A DNA stretch of 64,000 nucleotides, from the NCBI GenBank assembly GCA_947495775.1, contig CANMAQ010000015.1, forward strand, positions 1 through 64,000, given 5' to 3'. Below the pieces are notes generated by a model. That model searched no databases, was not told the DNA's origin, and saw only the letters and a list, made by a program, of their open reading frames with translations. Shown here in pieces: positions 41,585 through 50,177 of this stretch. Made by a program: the position numbers and the translations under genes. How positions within the stretch are numbered: the first letter of the stretch is position 1; every line of letters starts with the position of its first letter. The DNA is from Jejuia algarum (GTDB taxonomy: Bacteria > Bacteroidota > Bacteroidia > Flavobacteriales > Flavobacteriaceae).

Positions 41585-44351
41585 TACTTTGATTAAATAT
41601 AGTATGACGTTTTTAGGTATTGCATTTATGTGTGGTACATTAGAAGCACAAAATCCAGATCATAACAATGATCTGGATTTTTATTACAACAAAGCATATC
41701 AACATTTTTATACGCACAAAGATTCGGCTTATTTTTATTTTGATAAGGTCAAGCAAATCGCGGCTAAAACACATGAGGTCGATTATTTTATACAGACACT
41801 TATCAGTGAAAATTGGGCAGCCAACTACCATTACGATTTAGAGATCGTAGCCGAAAATTTAAAACACTTGGACTCTGTGTTAACTGTAGAAAAAAACTAT
41901 ATCAATGCAAGTCCTGAAAAATCGTATTATGTAACGAGTATACTGTACTCTCATGCTTTAAATAATTATGAATTGGGCAATTATACAAATGCATTACAGC
42001 TATTTGAAGATTGTATGAATGCTATAGAATTAGAGCAAACCTTTCGTTCTGATGAAAGCGTATTTGGTATTTACACCTCTGCCATAAATTTTATAGCTCG
42101 AATGCATATCGATGAGGCAAAATACAGCCTTGCCAAACATTTTTTAGATAAAGGGTTACGCTTGTGCGAAACGAGCAAGTTTGATACCCTACGTTATAAA
42201 AACACAGCATACACCCTCTTATCGCGTTTGTACGATAAGAAAGGACGCTATCAGGACGCCAATACTATGTTGTATCGTGTTTTAAGAACCAACGTAAAAG
42301 AGGCGAACACCACCAATAGAATCATTTCTAATTATGAAGGTATTGTAACAAACCACATTAAATTATCTCAGAATGACAGCGCGGCGTACTATCTCAAAAA
42401 AATGAAAACTTACCTTAGCGCGGGGCACCCTTTTAAGTACAAATACAGTATAGCGCAGTCAGCGTTATTTAATGCAGAAGGCCACTACGATAGCGCTAGT
42501 TTGGCGCTGCATAAAGCATTAGAACACCTTAGAGCACAACACGGTAAATCGCATAATACCATTGCAGAAGTCTACATGAGTTTAGGACGTTTGGATAGCA
42601 CGTATAAGCATGTCGAGGGCGCTTTAAATTATTATGAGTTGGCCGCAGACGAGGTGTCAAAAGATACTTTACGCACGGCAATACAACGCACGACGAAATT
42701 TAAAGCCCTAAAAGCCAAGTCGGCATTACTGCTTAAGGAGAACCGCTATAAAGAGGTCTTGGTAAGTGCTAAGGCAGCAATAGGTATTTTAGACCATTTA
42801 AAACCAACATTTAAAAATACTACAGATAAGTTGTTTTTAATAGAAACGGCATATCCTGTGTTTGAATCGGGTATTGAAGCCGCCTACCAATTGTATCTAG
42901 AGACCCAGAACGAAAATTATTTCGACACCGCATTTTACCTCTTAGAGAAAAGTAAAAGTGTCTTGTTATTAGAAGCGCTGCTTAATGCAAAGGCTACCGC
43001 TTATGGTACTATACCCAATGAAATTTTAAAAGAGGAAAAACTTTTGAAAAGTAAGATCTTACATTTAGAAAAGCAATTAAATAAACAAGCGTCTACAGCT
43101 TTAGAAGATGCATTATTTACAGCAGCATCTAAATACCGTCAACTTATTTCAAATGTAGAAGCCAATTATAAAGCCTATTACGATTTGAAATATACGACTA
43201 AAGTGACATCTACAGCACAATTACAAGAGGGGCTAGAAGCAGACGAAGGTCTCGTGTCTTATTTTTATGGAAAATCTGCGCTATACGGGCTGTTTGTTAG
43301 TAGCAAAGGCAAAAGGAGTATTAAAATTCCCCTTGAGGTAGCCACAGAGCAGCTGTTTCAAACGTTTCAAAATACGATAAGCACCCCTAGATCTAATGAA
43401 GCGGCTTTGCACAAGATTTCTTTTCAAGTATTTGAAAAAGTATTAGCGCCAGTGCTTAAAGACCATAATGTCCGCCATCTTAGTATTATTCCAGATGGTA
43501 TTTTAAATTATATACCGTTTTCAAGTTTAAATACATCTAAGACAGAGCTAAGGTACTTGCTAGAGGATTATACAGTGCGTTATGGTAATTCTGTAACGAC
43601 CTTATTCGAATTACAACAGCATACAAACCATAACGGTAAGGTGCTGAGTTATGCGCCAAGTTTTACAAACAAAGACACAGGACTCCTACCACTGGCACAT
43701 AATGCCGCAGAGTCTAAGGTGATTTCGAATTATTTTACTACAGATACTTATACAGGAGACGCGGCAAGTTTAGCACATTTTAACGCGCATGCCATGCCTT
43801 ATCATATGATACATTTTGCAACACATGCTATTTTTGATGCCGATAACTCTGAATATTCATTTTTAGCATTTACGGATCAAGATAGCACTAAGACCAAGCC
43901 ACATTTGCTCTATATTAAAGATTTGTATACTTTAAAGTTAAATGCCAATTTGATTACCCTTAGTGCTTGCCAAAGTGGTATAGGGGTCTTAAAACGGGGA
44001 GAAGGGCTACTAAGTTTAGCTCGTGGATTTTATTTTAGTGGCGCTAAAAGTATAGCGAGTACTTTATGGAATATCAACGATGCTTCGTCTGCCCAACTGA
44101 TGGCTCATTTTTATAAGGCACTCGCTAAAGGTCATACCAAACCCGCTGCTTTGCAAACTGCGAAATTGGAATTTTTAAAGCAGTACAAAGGAACAGCCTT
44201 GACACACCCGTATTATTGGTCAGGATTTACATTATCAGGAAATAAATCTCCTGTAGTAGCAGTACGCACCTCTTATAATTGGTGGATTTTAGTAGGGATG
44301 GCTGCCCTTTTGGGTATTGTTCGATGGATAAGGAAAACAACGTCGTCATAA
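41565..44351 (+). CDS. Exported, membrane-anchored TPR-CHAT caspase-like protease
   Basis: CHAT domains are caspase-fold cysteine proteases. From the ATG at 41565 (928 residues) there is a signal peptide (MALFQINTLIKYSMTFLGIAFMCGTLEAQ). Tetratricopeptide-type helical repeats follow over ~35-470, then a coiled-coil-like stretch and the CHAT domain (~590-895). Catalytic His754 lies in HFATHAIF and Cys802 in LSACQSGIG, followed by GEGLLSLARGFYFSGAKSIASTLWNIND. A C-terminal TM (NWWILVGMAALLGIVRWI) has a basic tail. The layout places the protease in the periplasm. It overlaps the upstream lipoprotein gene by 20 bp and converges on the anti-sigma gene with a 6-bp overlap. A later start at 41604 is possible but lacks a basic n-region. 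Confidence 0.88.
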   Translation: MALFQINTLIKYSMTFLGIAFMCGTLEAQNPDHNNDLDFYYNKAYQHFYTHKDSAYFYFDKVKQIAAKTHEVDYFIQTLISENWAANYHYDLEIVAENLKHLDSVLTVEKNYINASPEKSYYVTSILYSHALNNYELGNYTNALQLFEDCMNAIELEQTFRSDESVFGIYTSAINFIARMHIDEAKYSLAKHFLDKGLRLCETSKFDTLRYKNTAYTLLSRLYDKKGRYQDANTMLYRVLRTNVKEANTTNRIISNYEGIVTNHIKLSQNDSAAYYLKKMKTYLSAGHPFKYKYSIAQSALFNAEGHYDSASLALHKALEHLRAQHGKSHNTIAEVYMSLGRLDSTYKHVEGALNYYELAADEVSKDTLRTAIQRTTKFKALKAKSALLLKENRYKEVLVSAKAAIGILDHLKPTFKNTTDKLFLIETAYPVFESGIEAAYQLYLETQNENYFDTAFYLLEKSKSVLLLEALLNAKATAYGTIPNEILKEEKLLKSKILHLEKQLNKQASTALEDALFTAASKYRQLISNVEANYKAYYDLKYTTKVTSTAQLQEGLEADEGLVSYFYGKSALYGLFVSSKGKRSIKIPLEVATEQLFQTFQNTISTPRSNEAALHKISFQVFEKVLAPVLKDHNVRHLSIIPDGILNYIPFSSLNTSKTELRYLLEDYTVRYGNSVTTLFELQQHTNHNGKVLSYAPSFTNKDTGLLPLAHNAAESKVISNYFTTDTYTGDAASLAHFNAHAMPYHMIHFATHAIFDADNSEYSFLAFTDQDSTKTKPHLLYIKDLYTLKLNANLITLSACQSGIGVLKRGEGLLSLARGFYFSGAKSIASTLWNINDASSAQLMAHFYKALAKGHTKPAALQTAKLEFLKQYKGTALTHPYYWSGFTLSGNKSPVVAVRTSYNWWILVGMAALLGIVRWIRKTTSS

Positions 44352-45059
44352 GACCTCTAAAAGTTGCTGTGCTTCGTCTTTTTTATAATCATATTTTGAA
44401 ATTAATGCCTTTAAATGCCGTTTGGCGGTAATGGGGTCTTTTTGATGTAAATAGATTAATGCAAGGTACCAGTGTGCCTGTGCTGCATAGCGTCCATTGT
44501 TATTGCATTCCGTTTCTAATAAAGGCAGTGCTTTTTGAGGTTGTTCTAAGCCTAAAAATGTTTGGGCTTTGTAGAAGTTCACATAAGCTGCATCTAATTG
44601 TTCTAGATTCTGTAAGGCATCTGTATAGGCTTTACTTTCGTATGCTAAAAAGGCGCGCCGTGCTATCGTATTTAAGCTGTCTCCTCTTGTAATAGGGTAG
44701 GCTGTATTAGGATATATCTTAAAATGCGTGGCATAGAGTTTATCGTAGTTTACCGTATTGAAAAACGTAGTATACCCCAACCAAGAGGTGCTTACGAGTA
44801 TAAGGATGGCAGCGGCAACCTTCCCATAGAAAAGTGGTTTTAGCACCTTTTTTTGGGGCGTACGTTCTGCTTCAAAAGCGTTTAACTTGGCTTTTAGAGT
44901 GTCGTTATGTGTCGCCGTAATGGCCGCTTTTAAATTTTCTTCATACGCTAACTGTACTTTGAATTCGGGGTCACGCTCCAAGCGTAAATTGAATTCTGCC
45001 TCTAAATCAGGCGTTAATGTGTTAGAGAAATAGTGGTATAATAAATCCGAATTGGTCAT
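44346..45059 (-). CDS. Anti-sigma-like single-TM protein with periplasmic TPR repeats
   Basis: The 237-residue protein has an N-terminal ~75-residue helical region (YHYFSNTLTPDLEAEFNLRLERDPEFKVQL) like the ECF anti-sigma zinc-free N-domain of Bacteroidota. One TM follows (KVAAAILILVSTSWLGYTTFF, res ~80-100), then a C-terminal TPR-like domain (ARRAFLAYESKAYTDALQNLEQLD, YKAQTFLGLEQPQKALPLLE, HWYLALIYLHQKDPITAKRHLKAL). It starts one base after the sigma-factor stop, the classic sigma/anti-sigma arrangement. It would hold the sigma factor at the inner membrane and sense something outside; this is inferred. No FecR domain is present. Confidence 0.78.
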   Translation of the reverse strand: MTNSDLLYHYFSNTLTPDLEAEFNLRLERDPEFKVQLAYEENLKAAITATHNDTLKAKLNAFEAERTPQKKVLKPLFYGKVAAAILILVSTSWLGYTTFFNTVNYDKLYATHFKIYPNTAYPITRGDSLNTIARRAFLAYESKAYTDALQNLEQLDAAYVNFYKAQTFLGLEQPQKALPLLETECNNNGRYAAQAHWYLALIYLHQKDPITAKRHLKALISKYDYKKDEAQQLLEVL

Positions 45060-45060
45060 T

Positions 45061-45612
45061 TTAGTTGCTATTAATACGTTCTTTTAGAGTTTTCATACAT
45101 CTGGATTTTGTACTTTTTACAACGTTTTCACTCGTATATGACGTTGTTGCTACAATTTCCTTTATCGTGAAGCCGCGATAGTAAAATAGGGATAATAAGG
45201 CTTTACATTGCGCACCTAATAAAGCGAAATGCTCACGTAATAACTTTTGTTCTTCAGAAAGCACATCAGTGGTTAGGGATAGGTCTTCTAAAATAGAGTC
45301 TGTTTCATTTAAAAAGTCATGTTGGGTTAAACTTATGGTTTTAGTTGTCTTTTTCAGCCGGTCAAAAATTAAATGTTTGCCTATACTAAACAAATAGGTA
45401 GACACACTGCTGGTAAGCGTTTTTAGTTTACCACTTCTAACATTATTATAAAAAATGATATAAGCATCTTGGTAGATGTCAATCACGTCTTCATATTCAA
45501 GACTGTAGCGTTTTGCGAAATTTATAAAACGTTCACGATTCTCTTCATAAATCGTTTTAAAAAGGCGCTCATCGCCCTGTCTAAGGCTTTCTAAAGATAT
45601 CTGTTGTATCAT
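45061..45612 (-). CDS. ECF-type RNA polymerase sigma factor
   Basis: The 183-residue protein shows sigma-2 (LFKTIYEENRERFINFAKRYSLEYEDVIDIYQDAYIIFYNN) and sigma-4 (FALLGAQCKALLSLFYYRGFTIKEIVATTSYTSENVVKSTKSRCMKTLKERI) regions and no sigma-3, as in ECF factors. The region 4.2 helix-turn-helix is intact. The anti-sigma-like gene follows after one base. The motif TGTTAACCTTC lies about 18 bp before its ATG (minus strand), which suggests autoregulation, although the spacing is short for a normal leader. Confidence 0.92.
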   Translation of the reverse strand: MIQQISLESLRQGDERLFKTIYEENRERFINFAKRYSLEYEDVIDIYQDAYIIFYNNVRSGKLKTLTSSVSTYLFSIGKHLIFDRLKKTTKTISLTQHDFLNETDSILEDLSLTTDVLSEEQKLLREHFALLGAQCKALLSLFYYRGFTIKEIVATTSYTSENVVKSTKSRCMKTLKERINSN

Positions 45613-45630
45613 TTAATGCAATTCTACATA

Positions 45631-45641
45631 GAAGGTTAACA
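45631..45641 (-). promoter_or_regulatory. Shared motif TGTTAACCTTC upstream of the ECF sigma gene
   Basis: On the minus strand the 11-mer is identical to that at 40885-40895. It faces away from the plus-strand copy at 45689 with ~47 bp between them. Confidence 0.45.
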
Positions 45642-45688
45642 AGATGTTACAACGAATTTAACTTTTTTTAGGGAATTATGTTTTAAAG

Positions 45689-45699
45689 TGTTAACCTTT
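45689..45699 (+). promoter_or_regulatory. Shared motif TGTTAACCTTT upstream of the 45745 gene
   Basis: One base differs from the other two copies. It is 45 bp before the ATG at 45745, nearly the same distance as at the 40943 gene (47 bp), as expected for a promoter element. Confidence 0.45.
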
Positions 45700-45744
45700 C
45701 TAAAACACAATCTATAAAGTCATGATAACCATAAAAACAATATC

Positions 45745-46089
45745 ATGGCAATACAAAATTTTCCAATTAATTATTACAAGACCTCGGTGGGGTTTAAAGG
45801 CTCGGCAACATTGAGTGGTATACATATTCAAATCCAAGGTTATATTACCTGTTATGGTAAAGACCACCGTTTTATCATGTATTTTTTACATCCAGATAGC
45901 CCTGTTCCAGCACCAATTTATAACCCTAAGACTAAAGCGGGAGCCATCTTTCTTCCATTTAAAGAGATGCCTGTTTACTTAGATATCGTTAGAAACGAAA
46001 AACCCATTTATGCTTATCTCAATTCGGATAAACCAGAATGGAATAGTATTAAAACGGCAAACGAACCTGTAGGGGAAGAAGAGCATTAA
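45745..46089 (+). CDS. Small protein of unknown function in the CHAT cluster
   Basis: The 114-residue protein MAIQNFPINYYKTSVGFKGSATLSGIHIQIQGYITCYGKDHRFIMYFLHPDS... has no signal peptide or TM and looks beta-rich. I do not recognise it. It is divergent from the sigma gene and carries the shared motif upstream, so it is the most likely direct target of the sigma factor. Residues PVPAPIYNPKTKAGAIFLPFKEMPVYLDIVRNEKP suggest a compact soluble domain. Confidence 0.7.
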   Translation: MAIQNFPINYYKTSVGFKGSATLSGIHIQIQGYITCYGKDHRFIMYFLHPDSPVPAPIYNPKTKAGAIFLPFKEMPVYLDIVRNEKPIYAYLNSDKPEWNSIKTANEPVGEEEH

Positions 46090-46190
46090 AAGGAATCTAA
46101 ACCTTATAAAGCAAGCTGCTTTTATAGACCTCTTTTTTGAAGAGCTATACCTGTAGCATTAAAATTAATCCTAATTAAATATTTATAACT

Positions 46191-46763
46191 ATGAAACGTA
46201 TAAAATTCGTAAAGTATATTCTAATTCTTGTAATTATGAGCCTTACATATTCGTGCTCACCAAAAGACGGCGCACCAGGAGAAACAGGTGAACAAGGTGT
46301 GCCAGGAGCACAAGGGGAGCCCGGTCTACAGGGCATTTCAGGAACAGATGGTGCTCCAGGTGCGCCAGGAACAGACGGCAATGCTAATGTTGTAATGAAA
46401 CGTGTTGAAGATTTTGTTTGGGAGGAAGGGTCGTATTTAGGAGTCCCTGCCGGTGTTATTGAAATTGAAGATCCAGAACTCACCCAAAGTGTTATAGATC
46501 GGGCTCTGGTTTTTGTCGACTTTCAATTGTTTGGCAGAGAAATATGGTATCCTATGCTTTATAATTGGACAAATAATGCAGATGACGAACAAATTATAAC
46601 CTACACTTATGAACAGGGAAAAATAACAATTTATGCTTTTAGAACTTTAGAACCTATTAGAGCTGGGTTTTCTAAGTTACGCTATATTGTGATTACAGCA
46701 TCTGACACAGAAGGTCTAACCGAAAAAGCGTTTAACCGTCAACCCTACGATGTACAACTCTAA
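46191..46763 (+). CDS. Lipoprotein with collagen-like Gly-X-Y repeats
   Basis: The 190-residue lipoprotein (signal ending SLTYSCSPK, Cys ~22) has about 13 Gly-X-Y triplets at residues ~26-64 (DGAPGETGEQGVPGAQGEPG...). A globular C-terminal domain of ~125 residues follows (RVEDFVWEEGSYLGVPAGVIEIEDPELTQSVIDRALVFVDFQLFGREIWYPM). The triplets could form a trimeric stalk at the membrane surface. The C-terminal domain occurs in other Bacteroidota collagen-repeat lipoproteins, but its function is unknown. It lies ~100 bp after the 45745 gene. Confidence 0.85.
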   Translation: MKRIKFVKYILILVIMSLTYSCSPKDGAPGETGEQGVPGAQGEPGLQGISGTDGAPGAPGTDGNANVVMKRVEDFVWEEGSYLGVPAGVIEIEDPELTQSVIDRALVFVDFQLFGREIWYPMLYNWTNNADDEQIITYTYEQGKITIYAFRTLEPIRAGFSKLRYIVITASDTEGLTEKAFNRQPYDVQL

Positions 46764-47016
46764 CCCTTGATGGCACAGACTAATTTATACCATTTGTAAT
46801 TTGAGTTTACGGGTTTAAAATGTGTTTTTAAAATTCAAGATCAACATAAAGATGAAAGAGAATCAAGGGCTGCTTCGCTGTTCTGCATCCTTCATCAGTT
46901 TACCGTTCTTAATTCATCATACAATGGGTTTAAGTAATGCGAGAGAGGCTGTCACAACCTTTCCTGCATGTTTTACAATACTATTAAGCTATTCATTAAT
47001 TCTAAATTAAATTATC

Positions 47017-49065
47017 ATGAAAAATCTAACAAACAAACAACTTTTATTAGCGCGACAAGAGTTTAAAAACTACTTGGTTCACAAAGGCGCAAAACTTTCA
47101 AAACTTAAGATTAAAACAGATTTAAAACTCTATCAAAATAAGTTAAATACTAGCTTTGAAGCTTTAGGCTGTATAGGTTATAACAGTACCTATAGAGAGT
47201 TAACAGCTACGATTCAAATAAAAAAGGCATTTGGTTACTTGGGGGAATTGTGCCGAAAAGGATCTTATGAGTATGTGCGGTTTTATATAGATTATAAAAA
47301 AGGCCAAGGCTGGGAAGATTTGGGGTATGCAGGCGTGAATGTACATGATATTCCAAATGCAGAAGATTGTGATGGGGCACTAAAAAAGCCTATCGATTAT
47401 GTGGTACGTTTGCCTTTTACCCCTAAAATAGAGTATTGTTCGGTTGAGAATTTGCCAAGAATTAAAGCTATACTCTTATGGAACGCGGTACCAGAAGCAG
47501 AAGATTATAACTTAGAAGCAGGCAGTTATACCTGGGGCGATGTTAAAGAAGCAGATATACAACTAGAACCTTTTATTTTTAAACTGCCAGATTTTGAAAT
47601 TCCAGAACTCGCCAACGTATTAGATGACTTGATTCTAAACCCCAACCTTTCTTTGAACGACCTTTTCGAGGCGGCTCCTAACCCATTAGCACTTAAAAGC
47701 ACATTTAATACTTTGGTGAAAAAGGAACATTTTAGTTTTTCTCAATTGGCGTCGTGTTATAAAAAAGTAGAGGTTGAACCACACCGTTTTGGTTTTCAAA
47801 TGCTATCTAAGTTAGAACAATCGAGTACCTTATCTGCTTATAACACACTTCATACCATTTTTAAAGCCAATACCTTAGATCTAGACCAAAGTTTGGTGGC
47901 TTTAAGTGCATTAAAGTGTGATACCACATACGAAGAGTTGCTATGTGTAGGGGCCGATTATGATAACGATGCTTTAGTGGCAACACTTAAAATTAAGCGG
48001 CCTAATGGTTACAGTGGTAATTTATGCAGTAGTGGCAGTAAAGAATATGTGTCTTTTTGGTTACAAATCGAGAACTGCGAATGGATTCATGCAGGAACAA
48101 CCTCTATTCGAGTTCATGATATCACTAAAATGTCTAAAGACGGCTTGTACTATTCTGTAGTGCTTCCTTATAATTTAGATGCATTTAAAGCCAACTGTAA
48201 AACACCTCAAGTCCTTAAAATAAAAGCCGTACTGTCTTGGAATACGCCACCAGAAGGAATGAGCTGTTCGCGTTGGGGCAATACAATAGAATCGTATATA
48301 CAGATCGCGCCGTATAAATGGAATGGTAAATTACCACAACTTACAGAGATAGGTGGGGTTGCCATTAGTGAGATAAAACCCAATGGCCTTACTGTATTTG
48401 AAGCTAAAATAGGAGATGCAAATACAATAGCATTAGAAGATAGTGCCTTTCAGGGACGCATTGTGGTCAAAGGAATAGTTACACCGTTTGTAGGACAGAA
48501 GTATCGTGTAAAAGTCACGAATGAAGCTACGGGTGTGTCCTTTTATGTCACCGATTCCTTTTATGTGAAGGGCACAGGGGGCACTAAACTACAGAAACCT
48601 GTTGGTGATGTGTATACCTATATGGCACATGAAAAAGTACTCGCTATTTTTTCACCGCGAACAGATGCACTATTAAGTATAAGCATAGAAAATGTAACCA
48701 CAGGGCTTAATTCTAACAGTCACCGCATACAAATGGACAGCACATCTCCAAAATTAGAGCTCGCTATCGATGATGGTGGAAACTGTACCCATTACAAAAA
48801 AGGGGGAATAATCACGGGAACATACAGTGTACAAGAAGTGCATTTAAGCAGATTTGTATTGGGCACAACGGTAACGGATACGCCTTCTGAAATTAAGAGT
48901 TCAGATGCAGGAGATCCTACTTCTGGGCATTTTTCTATAGTAAGTTCTAAAGATTTGAACTGTGGAAAAATTACACTTAGAGCCTACCCAAGAACTGTCG
49001 TAAATAGCATACGAATGCATTCTGGAACAGGAGCAGAACGTATTGTGTGCTTGGCAGATGCCTAA
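47017..49065 (+). CDS. Unknown protein with two copies of a ~135-residue module
   Basis: The 682-residue protein lacks a signal peptide. Module A (~50-187) and module B (~299-435) share the pattern TYEELxxVG...ATLxIKxxxGYxGxLCxxGSxEYVxFxxxxxx-W...VxVHDI...YxVxLPF...C...RIKAVLxWNxxPE...WGxxxExxIQIxP, so an internal duplication is clear. The regions between and after them (LNDLFEAAPNPLALKSTFNTLVKKEHFSFSQLA; TGTYSVQEVHLSRFVLG) are not recognised. Conserved Cys, His and Trp suggest a stable beta domain. It is the last gene of the cluster and ends at a strong hairpin. Confidence 0.75.
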   Translation: MKNLTNKQLLLARQEFKNYLVHKGAKLSKLKIKTDLKLYQNKLNTSFEALGCIGYNSTYRELTATIQIKKAFGYLGELCRKGSYEYVRFYIDYKKGQGWEDLGYAGVNVHDIPNAEDCDGALKKPIDYVVRLPFTPKIEYCSVENLPRIKAILLWNAVPEAEDYNLEAGSYTWGDVKEADIQLEPFIFKLPDFEIPELANVLDDLILNPNLSLNDLFEAAPNPLALKSTFNTLVKKEHFSFSQLASCYKKVEVEPHRFGFQMLSKLEQSSTLSAYNTLHTIFKANTLDLDQSLVALSALKCDTTYEELLCVGADYDNDALVATLKIKRPNGYSGNLCSSGSKEYVSFWLQIENCEWIHAGTTSIRVHDITKMSKDGLYYSVVLPYNLDAFKANCKTPQVLKIKAVLSWNTPPEGMSCSRWGNTIESYIQIAPYKWNGKLPQLTEIGGVAISEIKPNGLTVFEAKIGDANTIALEDSAFQGRIVVKGIVTPFVGQKYRVKVTNEATGVSFYVTDSFYVKGTGGTKLQKPVGDVYTYMAHEKVLAIFSPRTDALLSISIENVTTGLNSNSHRIQMDSTSPKLELAIDDGGNCTHYKKGGIITGTYSVQEVHLSRFVLGTTVTDTPSEIKSSDAGDPTSGHFSIVSSKDLNCGKITLRAYPRTVVNSIRMHSGTGAERIVCLADA

Positions 49066-49184
49066 TGCCGGTTCTAAAATTCTATCTTTTATTATGTTAT
49101 GCCTTAGGCTAGTAAAACATGAAGTTTAAAGGTGTAGCAACGATTTCATATTAAAAGGCCTGCTTTTAAGCAGGTGTATCTTGT

Positions 49185-49226
49185 AAAAGCAGCTGTTTAT
49201 AGACATTATGAACAGTTGCTTTTTTG
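49185..49226 (+). terminator. Terminator ending the CHAT cluster
   Basis: AAAAGCAGCTGTT and AACAGTTGCTTTTTT form a 13-bp stem with one G-T pair and a T-run. A smaller palindrome CCTGCTTTTAAGCAGG lies just upstream. Confidence 0.75.
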
Positions 49227-49235
49227 TAGCGTATA

Positions 49236-49544
49236 CTACATAAGGCTACAGTCTACGGCATCTGCTATAATGTGAATGACCAAGCCTAAGCCTACAATTC
49301 TAGATGTTTTAGGAATACTAAAGAAAATGTAAAACAGTATGGCAAAATAAGAGTGTAGGGGGTGATAGCCAATGCTACAACGGTTTGGATCGAAAATAGG
49401 AGTTGCTAATAAGTGGTCTAAATCTATTAAAAAACCGGCGAGCATGATAAGGTAAGCCTTTTTCCATTTGGACTTAAAAAACAATAAGGCAACCAATAGT
49501 GGTAGTAAAATATGGCAGCCGTAATGGGCAAGGTTTTGTAGCAT
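49236..49544 (-). CDS. DUF6122 family membrane protein
   Basis: The 102-residue protein has three to four hydrophobic segments and the family pattern HYGCHILLPLLVALLFFK, MLAGFLIDLDHLLATPIFDPNRCSIGYHPLHSYFAI and GLVIHIIADAVDCSLM. The conserved Asp/His pairs (DLDH, HPLHS, HIIAD) look like a metal site, similar to the YdjM-type hydrolase family. It is the last gene of the parA-to-DUF6122 operon. Its start overlaps the wbqC stop by one base. Confidence 0.82.
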   Translation of the reverse strand: MLQNLAHYGCHILLPLLVALLFFKSKWKKAYLIMLAGFLIDLDHLLATPIFDPNRCSIGYHPLHSYFAILFYIFFSIPKTSRIVGLGLVIHIIADAVDCSLM

Positions 49545-50167
49545 TATAATGCTGTTAAAGATTGATTTTCGAGATAGTTTAGCGCGTTGGGCCCTTCGTT
49601 AAAGAGTAAATCTAAGATGCTAAGGTTCTCAATATAGCCATGTTTTGAGGAAAACACCTGTGTGTAAGGTGTGAAATGCTGTTTCATTGGAGATTTAGCA
49701 TTGACAAGACCCCGTAAATCGACGGCATTGGTGATCTGTTTTTCAAAAGTTGTTGTTGTTGTAATATGAGGTGCTAACTGCAAACAATCGCAAATCACCT
49801 CAAAACATTTTAGATTAAAATCTAGTAATAGCTCTACCTTTTCAAAAAATAATGGTTTTAGTTCGTCCTCGTAAAACTCAAAAAAAGGCGAGGTTCTGTA
49901 TGCCGATTCTAAGGATTTCCAGTGCTGTAATTGCCATTGTTCTTCATGAAACACAGAAACAGCGCTATAAGGTTTTCTGTTTTTTTGAGAATAGACTACA
50001 GGAACATTTAGTAACAAAGGCCCATTAGCACCATAGATATAACTGCGATTGCGATAGGTTTGTTTTACAAAATTATCACAGACCTCAAAGGTAATTGTGT
50101 CTGCTTTTGCTATAGCCACAAAATGAGCTATAGAGGGAAAATATGTGGGATGTAAAAGTATAGACAA
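49544..50167 (-). CDS. WbqC family protein
   Basis: The 207-residue protein carries LHPTYFPSIAHFVAIAKADTITFEVCDNFVKQTYRNRSYIYGANGP, the start of the WbqC family, and LQHWKSLESAYRTSPFFEFYEDEL. WbqC-like proteins are associated with polysaccharide gene clusters, but in Flavobacteriaceae they sit after lepB without one. No catalytic mechanism is established. It follows lepB by 10 bp. Confidence 0.88.
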   Translation of the reverse strand: MSILLHPTYFPSIAHFVAIAKADTITFEVCDNFVKQTYRNRSYIYGANGPLLLNVPVVYSQKNRKPYSAVSVFHEEQWQLQHWKSLESAYRTSPFFEFYEDELKPLFFEKVELLLDFNLKCFEVICDCLQLAPHITTTTTFEKQITNAVDLRGLVNAKSPMKQHFTPYTQVFSSKHGYIENLSILDLLFNEGPNALNYLENQSLTAL

Positions 50168-50177
50168 AGGACTTTTA

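Noticed and set aside
46822..47010. 62-codon frame before the duplicated-module gene
   Set aside because: The sequence has no coherent domain, the start region is AT-rich leader, and it probably lies in the leader of the 47017 gene.
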